From: Acidimicrobiaceae bacterium UBA7830
Lineage (GTDB): Bacteria > Actinomycetota > Acidimicrobiia > Acidimicrobiales > Ilumatobacteraceae
Length of the DNA stretch: 10,702 nucleotides
Direction: 5' to 3'
NCBI GenBank assembly: GCA_002501485.1
Contig: DLTS01000025.1
Span: 22,620 to 33,321, forward strand
The number at the start of each line of letters is the position of its first letter. Position 1 is the stretch's first letter. The notes under the pieces are model-generated. The model worked only from the letters and a program-made list of their open reading frames with translations, did no database searches and was not told the DNA's origin. The position numbers were made by a program, and so were the translations under genes. Below are positions 6,881 through 10,702 of this stretch, one piece after another.

Positions 6881-8186
6881 AGGGACTCCTTCTTCGCTGA
6901 GTCGACAACACGTTGATCGGCGACTCTTCCGTCTCGCTCTTCCTGCACTCGGAACACTCGCTGTCGAACCGCTGTATGTCGCAACGGACACGGCCATCAT
7001 CGGTCGCGTCGGTGCAGAAGAACTCGCCGGCCTGGCCGCCGCAGGGACCATTTTGGCAGTGATCGTTGCCGGAACGAATTTCCTCGCATACGGAACGACT
7101 GAGCGCATTGCCAGCGCTCGAGGTGCACAGAACGTGGCCCGCTCCGGCGCGTTTGCTCAACATGCACTCTTGCTTGGCCTCGGCCTCGGCCTGTTGGCGT
7201 GCGTCGCACTCGTTTCTTTGGCCTCGTCGATAGTTTCTCTTCTCGGTGCCGGCCCAGAGACCACGTCGCACGGCATTCGATATCTTACGGTTGCGGCATT
7301 TGGGCTGCCAGCAGTCGTTGTCATGGTCGCAGCCCAAGGTGTGCTGCGGGGCCATGCTGACTATCGACGACCCTTCGTCGTGCTGATGGTGAGCAACATC
7401 ATCAACGCAGCAATCGAGATTCCACTCGTATTTTTGGCGGGTTTGTCAATTACTGGCTCAGCAGTATCGACGGTGATTGCGCAGTACCTGGGCGCCATCT
7501 GGCTTGTCATCATCGCAAGACCACATCTTCAAATAGGCCGTCGATTCTCAGTGCAGAGCGCCGTTGCGCGCGATCTGCTCAGAGTAGGTGGCCACCTCGG
7601 CGTACGCGTGTTCTCCATGCTTGCGATTGTCACCGCTTCAACCGTGCTTGCCGCTCGGAGCGGAGATGCTGTTCTCGCCGCTCACCAGATCGTCAATGGA
7701 GTATTCGTCCTCCTGGTGCTATGCCTTGATTCGATTTCCATTCCAGCACATACTCTGCTCGGAGAGTCGCGCGGTTCGGGGCACCTCGAGCATCAACGAC
7801 GAGTGTCAAGCCGTGTGTATTTCTGGAGCGGAGTATTAGGAGTTGGATTTGCCATAATCATCTTCGTTTTTGCACAAACACTACCCAGCCTTTTTACTGC
7901 CGATCAGTCTGTGAAATTGGCGGCAACCGATGGGCTACGTTTTCTCGCAATAGCTCTTATCCCTGGAGCGATCGCGTTCGCTGGCGATGGGGTCCTCATC
8001 GGTCTCTCAGACAGCAGATTTCTGGGTCTCGCCGCGTTCGCTCACACGGTGATCATGGCTCTTACCCTCTTTTCTGAGTCGATTCGTACCGGGCCAGGTC
8101 TTTCGAAAATTTGGGCCCTTCTGGCGCTCTGGATGATCATCCGAGCGTTCACGGTCACCGCCCGCAGCCGAGTTCTTCTGCGGTAG
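6861..8186 (+). CDS. MATE family efflux transporter, DinF subfamily
   Basis: This is a predicted 12-helix inner-membrane antiporter of the multidrug and toxic compound extrusion family. The first repeat opens with RLALPALGTLAVEPLYVATD (24-43) and TAIIGRVG. GVLRGHADYRRPF at 160-172 is typical, and the second repeat has VLAAHQIVNGVFVLLVLCLD at 271-290 with IPAHTLLGESRG after it. Hydrophobic segments recur along all 441 residues, with no break. Substrate and coupling ion cannot be told. The start is uncertain. TTG at 6861 overlaps trpS by 20 nt and is the only standard start before the first helix. CTG at 6897 would give 429 residues starting SRQHVDRRLF, closer to the short N-terminus expected of DinF proteins, with AAGGGA upstream. 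It may be co-transcribed with trpS. Confidence 0.9.
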   Translation: MGSSCAEGTPSSLSRQHVDRRLFRLALPALGTLAVEPLYVATDTAIIGRVGAEELAGLAAAGTILAVIVAGTNFLAYGTTERIASARGAQNVARSGAFAQHALLLGLGLGLLACVALVSLASSIVSLLGAGPETTSHGIRYLTVAAFGLPAVVVMVAAQGVLRGHADYRRPFVVLMVSNIINAAIEIPLVFLAGLSITGSAVSTVIAQYLGAIWLVIIARPHLQIGRRFSVQSAVARDLLRVGGHLGVRVFSMLAIVTASTVLAARSGDAVLAAHQIVNGVFVLLVLCLDSISIPAHTLLGESRGSGHLEHQRRVSSRVYFWSGVLGVGFAIIIFVFAQTLPSLFTADQSVKLAATDGLRFLAIALIPGAIAFAGDGVLIGLSDSRFLGLAAFAHTVIMALTLFSESIRTGPGLSKIWALLALWMIIRAFTVTARSRVLLR

Positions 8187-8189
8187 AGG

Positions 8190-8218
8190 CGCTTTGCCTA
8201 GACATCATCAGCAAGGCG
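8190..8218. terminator. Possible hairpin at the convergent MATE/HD gene ends
   Basis: CGCTTTGC (8190-8197) can pair with GCAAGGCG (8211-8218) over 8 positions with one G-U wobble in the plus-strand RNA and a 13-nt loop. It begins 3 nt after the MATE stop and covers the last codons of the HD gene. There is no T-tract on either side, so it is at best an atypical terminator. On the minus strand the wobble becomes a C-A mismatch, so it favours the plus-strand transcript. Confidence 0.25.
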
Positions 8219-8638
8219 TAGTGCAGATCCCCACCGCCCGCGCCCAAGTACCGTTTCTAAAGTAAGAAAAGAGCTTCCTGCCTCGCAGAGTAGTTGAGCA
8301 CCAATTCGCTCATGATCGTGGTAGCTGGCGAATCGCTTCGTTCTTGGCCCCACCAATGTTGCAACGATGCGCAGAGGGACCGATAACCCCGAAACCGTCT
8401 TTCCAACATCGTGAAGGAACACTCCTGCAAGAGCATCCTGTGGTGCATGAGGCTCAGCAGCAGTAAAGCGACGAGCGACCATCACCGAATGGGATCGATC
8501 AGCACGACACATCCGAGACCAGAGCAAGAGTTCTCCTTCGGCAAGTGTCTCCCTGACGAGCGCCATCTCCTCAGCCGAAATTTCGACGGGATGCAGCGAC
8601 CACCATGTTCGGCGAATCAGGTGCAGAATCTGTTTCAC
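8198..8638 (-). CDS. Small HD-domain protein, function unknown
   Basis: This is a 146-residue protein with the pattern of an HD-superfamily metal-dependent phosphohydrolase. Likely metal ligands are H50 (in DRSHS), H76-D77 followed by VGK (LHDVGK at 75-80), H107/H109 in YHDHERIGAQLL, and D144/D145 near the C-terminus. A basic amphipathic N-terminus (KQILHLIRRTWWSL) precedes the domain. I chose the GTG at 8636-8638, which overlaps the xerD stop in GTGA, like other junctions here. An ATG at 8683 would add 15 residues but would overlap xerD by 49 nt. The part between the HDHE helix and the final aspartates is short for the family as I remember it. The substrate is unknown; nucleotide hydrolysis would fit the neighbouring pyrG and Nudix genes but is only inference. 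It is the last gene of the pyrG operon. Confidence 0.8.
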   Translation of the reverse strand: MKQILHLIRRTWWSLHPVEISAEEMALVRETLAEGELLLWSRMCRADRSHSVMVARRFTAAEPHAPQDALAGVFLHDVGKTVSGLSVPLRIVATLVGPRTKRFASYHDHERIGAQLLCEAGSSFLTLETVLGRGRWGSALRLADDV

Positions 8639-9579
8639 GACCGCCGCTTCGCTCGCGGATGCGCTGCTACGTACGACTCCCATAGCCGTTCTTGGCTCAC
8701 TCGGGTGTAGAGCTGCGTGGTTGAAATCGTGGCATGGCCCAACATCTCTTGCACGATTCGAAGATCGGCTCCGTGATCAAGGAGGTGGGTTGCACACGAA
8801 TGGCGTAACACATGCGGAGAGAGGTGTTCTGTGATGCCAGCTCGTTCACCGGCACTTTTGATCACCAACCAAATGCCTTGTCGAGAAATACGGCCTCCAC
8901 GTCTATTTAAAAAAACTGCCTCAGCATCATCTCGGTGACGCCACTGCCTAGGAACGAGCTGCGCACGCCCTTGGGGTCCGAACCAGTCTTCAAGAGCCAA
9001 CAGAGCGCTGGTGCCGAACGGAACGATGCGCTCTTTCGAGCCTTTGCCGAGCAGTCGCACAAGTTGACTATCAAAGTCAATTGCAGAGGTGGACAGTCCC
9101 ACCACCTCACCCACGCGGGCCCCGGTGGCGTACATCAACTCGAGAATCGCGCGGTCTCGGCGAGAAACCGGGTCACCCGCTGAACACGCCTCGAGGAGTT
9201 TGATCACCGACTGCTCATCAAGTGGCTTCGGAATGCCTGACGGAACCTTGACTCCATCAAGACGATTCGTCGGGTCATCTGATCGAAGCCCTTCGGTGAC
9301 CAAAAACCGGTGAAGCATTCTCACCGCTGCAAGGTTTCTCGCTATCGAGGTGGGTGCTGCACCTTGGAACTCTCGAGACGCAATAAACGACGCGATCAGC
9401 TCGTCACCTACTGATAGAGGGGTTTCGTGGTGCTCCGCAAGAAAGACGACATACTTCATGAGGTCGCGCCGATACGCCACGACCGTGTTTGCACTACGGC
9501 CGCGTTCTGTTGTCAACCACAGCAAGAAGTCCTCGACCTCAAGTGGAAGTGTCGCAGTGATCGATGCGGGTGTATTCAC
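8635..9579 (-). CDS. xerD: Tyrosine recombinase XerD
   Basis: This site-specific recombinase resolves chromosome dimers at dif. It has 314 residues. The N-terminal SAM-like core-binding domain spans about 12-100 (FLLWLTTERGRSANTVVAYR). The catalytic domain has every active-site residue: R155 in ATGARVGEVVGL, lysine in LGKGSKER (K179/K182), H256 and R259 in SPHVLRH, H282 in LGHATIS, and the tyrosine nucleophile Y291 in TQLYTRV. The ending ERLWESYVAAHPRA is typical of XerD, so it is full length. A stretch at about 203-220 before the AVFLNRRGGR strand is somewhat longer than in E. coli. The GTG start overlaps the Nudix stop by 1 nt (TAGTG), with no Shine-Dalgarno motif. The position after pyrG and a Nudix gene matches mycobacteria and argues against a mobile-element integrase. 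Confidence 0.95.
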   Translation of the reverse strand: MNTPASITATLPLEVEDFLLWLTTERGRSANTVVAYRRDLMKYVVFLAEHHETPLSVGDELIASFIASREFQGAAPTSIARNLAAVRMLHRFLVTEGLRSDDPTNRLDGVKVPSGIPKPLDEQSVIKLLEACSAGDPVSRRDRAILELMYATGARVGEVVGLSTSAIDFDSQLVRLLGKGSKERIVPFGTSALLALEDWFGPQGRAQLVPRQWRHRDDAEAVFLNRRGGRISRQGIWLVIKSAGERAGITEHLSPHVLRHSCATHLLDHGADLRIVQEMLGHATISTTQLYTRVSQERLWESYVAAHPRAKRRS

Positions 9580-10148
9580 TAGTGAGCACTGTCCCGTTGC
9601 AAGAGCAGTCGATTCACCAGCAACAGAGCAGTCACTGTTTTGGCATCAGTGATCTCACCCTCATCGATCATCGTCAGCGCTTGTTCCATAGGTAAGTGAT
9701 GAACTTCCATGTGTTCTTCTTCAGGACCTTGCCGCTCAGGAACACCTTGCGTGCAGCCAGTTGCGAGAAACAACTCTGTGACAGCATCGGTCATACCCGG
9801 GGACGGTTTCATCGAGAAGATGTGCTGTAACTTCTGCGCGGTAAGGCCAACCTCCTCAAGCAATTCACGCTGCGCCGTGATCACAATTGGCTCTCCCGGC
9901 ACATCTCGCATGCCTGCTGGCACTTCATAAATGAACTCTCCGTACGTTGGCCGATACTGCCGAAGCAGGACCACGGACGGCACACCCTCTGGGTCGAACA
10001 TCAACGGAAGCACCGCAACCGAGCCAGGTGATCGGACGATGTCGCGGGTAAATGACTCTCCGTGGGGATCGAGAAATGATCCGACGACAACATTCCACAC
10101 GCCACCTTCGTGTACAAGGCGGTCACCTTTATGACGGAACTCCGCCAT
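9579..10148 (-). CDS. Nudix hydrolase, ADP-ribose pyrophosphatase-like
   Basis: This is predicted to cleave ADP-ribose (or a related nucleoside diphosphate compound) to AMP and ribose 5-phosphate, needing Mg2+ or Mn2+. It has 189 residues. A beta-rich N-terminal part leads to VVLLRQYRPTYGEFIYEVPA, the conserved approach to the Nudix box. The box is GMRDVPGE then REL-LEEVGL, with the metal-binding glutamates of the REL-x-EE core intact. Between the first glycine and the first glutamate there are six residues rather than the canonical five; as I recall, the mycobacterial homologue Rv1700 has the same spacing. SMKPSPGMTDAVTELFLA downstream is typical of ADP-ribose hydrolases. The ATG overlaps the pyrG stop by 1 nt (TAATG). 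Its place between pyrG and xerD supports orthology to Rv1700; the exact substrate is inferred. Confidence 0.93.
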   Translation of the reverse strand: MAEFRHKGDRLVHEGGVWNVVVGSFLDPHGESFTRDIVRSPGSVAVLPLMFDPEGVPSVVLLRQYRPTYGEFIYEVPAGMRDVPGEPIVITAQRELLEEVGLTAQKLQHIFSMKPSPGMTDAVTELFLATGCTQGVPERQGPEEEHMEVHHLPMEQALTMIDEGEITDAKTVTALLLVNRLLLQRDSAH

Positions 10149-10702
10149 TACGTCACTCTCGCGTCGCTCTTTTCATTGCTCTCGGCGCGCTCCATTGCAG
10201 AACCAACCAAGTCGCGGAACAGCGGATGCGGACGATCTGGGCGACTCTTGAACTCAGGGTGAGCCTGAGTTGCCACCCAGAACGGGTGATCAGGTAACTC
10301 GATGAATTCGACGAGTCGACGATCGGGAGACACTCCGCTACAGACGAGGCCAGCCTCTTCCAGCCGAGAGCGATATGCAGGATTGAACTCGTAGCGATGG
10401 CGGTGTCGCTCGCTCACCACCGGTTCGCCATACGATTCATGCACCTTCGAACCTGGGGTTAACACTGCGTAGTACGCCCCCAGACGCATTGTGCCACCGA
10501 GATCTGTAACCTCTCGCTGATCGTGCATGAGGTCGATCACTGGGTGACGACTCGATGCCTCAAATTCTGTCGAGTTCGCTTCATCGAGTCCTGCAACATC
10601 TCGAGCGAATTCAACCGTCATCGCATGCAAACCGAGACAAAGGCCGAGGCAAGGAATATTGTTTTCTCGGGCGAATCGGGCAGCGGCGATCTTTCCTTCA
10701 AA
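10148..10702 (-). CDS. pyrG: CTP synthase, C-terminal part (5' end outside window)
   Basis: CTP synthase aminates UTP to CTP using glutamine. The window contains the last 184 residues of a protein of normally about 540-550, that is, most of the glutamine amidotransferase domain. The frame is open to the window edge and begins FEGKIAAARFARE. The nucleophile is the cysteine of CLGLCLGL (codon 10637-10639), followed by EFARDVAGLDEANSTEF. RHRYEFN occurs further on, and the His-Glu pair of the catalytic triad lies in ATQAHPEFKSR. The C-terminal tail after HPLFRDLVGSA is short and polar. The amidoligase domain and promoter lie beyond base 10702. It is the first visible gene of the minus operon pyrG-nudix-xerD-HD, and its TAA overlaps the Nudix ATG by 1 nt. 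Confidence 0.97.
   Translation of the reverse strand, partial: FEGKIAAARFARENNIPCLGLCLGLHAMTVEFARDVAGLDEANSTEFEASSRHPVIDLMHDQREVTDLGGTMRLGAYYAVLTPGSKVHESYGEPVVSERHRHRYEFNPAYRSRLEEAGLVCSGVSPDRRLVEFIELPDHPFWVATQAHPEFKSRPDRPHPLFRDLVGSAMERAESNEKSDARVT

Noticed and set aside
6858..7355. 165-codon antisense reading frame opposite the MATE gene start and trpS end
   Set aside because: Its translation is Arg/Cys/Gln-rich with no recognisable domain, and it mirrors a clear membrane-protein gene. It is a shadow frame.
8198..8638. HD protein as a Cas3, toxin or defence nuclease
   Set aside because: No helicase, CRISPR repeats or antitoxin partner is present, and it is coupled to housekeeping genes.
8635..9579. 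Tyrosine recombinase as an integrase of a mobile element
   Set aside because: It sits in the conserved pyrG-nudix-xerD order with XerD-type ends; no att repeats, tRNA or phage genes are nearby.

Overview
This is a compact stretch of ordinary bacterial chromosome with almost no non-coding DNA. It probably comes from an actinobacterium. The two gene blocks pyrG-nudix-xerD and scpA-scpB-rluB are neighbours in the same cluster in Mycobacterium tuberculosis (about Rv1699-Rv1701 and Rv1709-Rv1711). Five starts are GTG, Shine-Dalgarno motifs are scarce and base composition is near 50% GC. A streamlined Acidimicrobiia-like lineage is my best guess, but it cannot be fixed from this window alone.

Layout: (1) 2-1335, plus strand: the end of a DppB-type permease and a complete DppC-type permease of a peptide ABC importer. 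(2) 1340-5831, minus strand: an operon read scpA, scpB, rluB, tyrA, aroA, covering SMC-kleisin chromosome organisation, 23S rRNA pseudouridylation, and the tyrosine and chorismate branches of aromatic amino acid synthesis. (3) 5832-5893: the only real intergenic gap (62 bp), divergent between scpA and trpS. It holds a TANNNT box exactly 6 nt before each GTG start, which suggests two leaderless promoters. (4) 5894-8186, plus strand: trpS and a DinF-type MATE transporter whose start codon is uncertain. (5) 8198-10702, minus strand: an operon read pyrG (only its C-terminal 184 residues are in the window), an ADP-ribose-pyrophosphatase-like Nudix hydrolase, xerD, and a small HD-domain protein of unknown function. 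The last three junctions overlap by 1 to 4 nt.

The genes form two housekeeping operons facing away from the dpp and trpS units, with convergent gene ends separated by only 4 and 11 bp. I found no CRISPR array, insertion sequence, tRNA, rRNA, toxin-antitoxin pair or phage gene, and no convincing undescribed system. The points worth checking are small: the paired leaderless promoters, a cysteine in the tryptophan pocket of TrpS, a possible CTG or TTG start for the MATE gene, a misplaced HD-gene start, the short HD protein itself, and the rearranged order of the conserved cluster.
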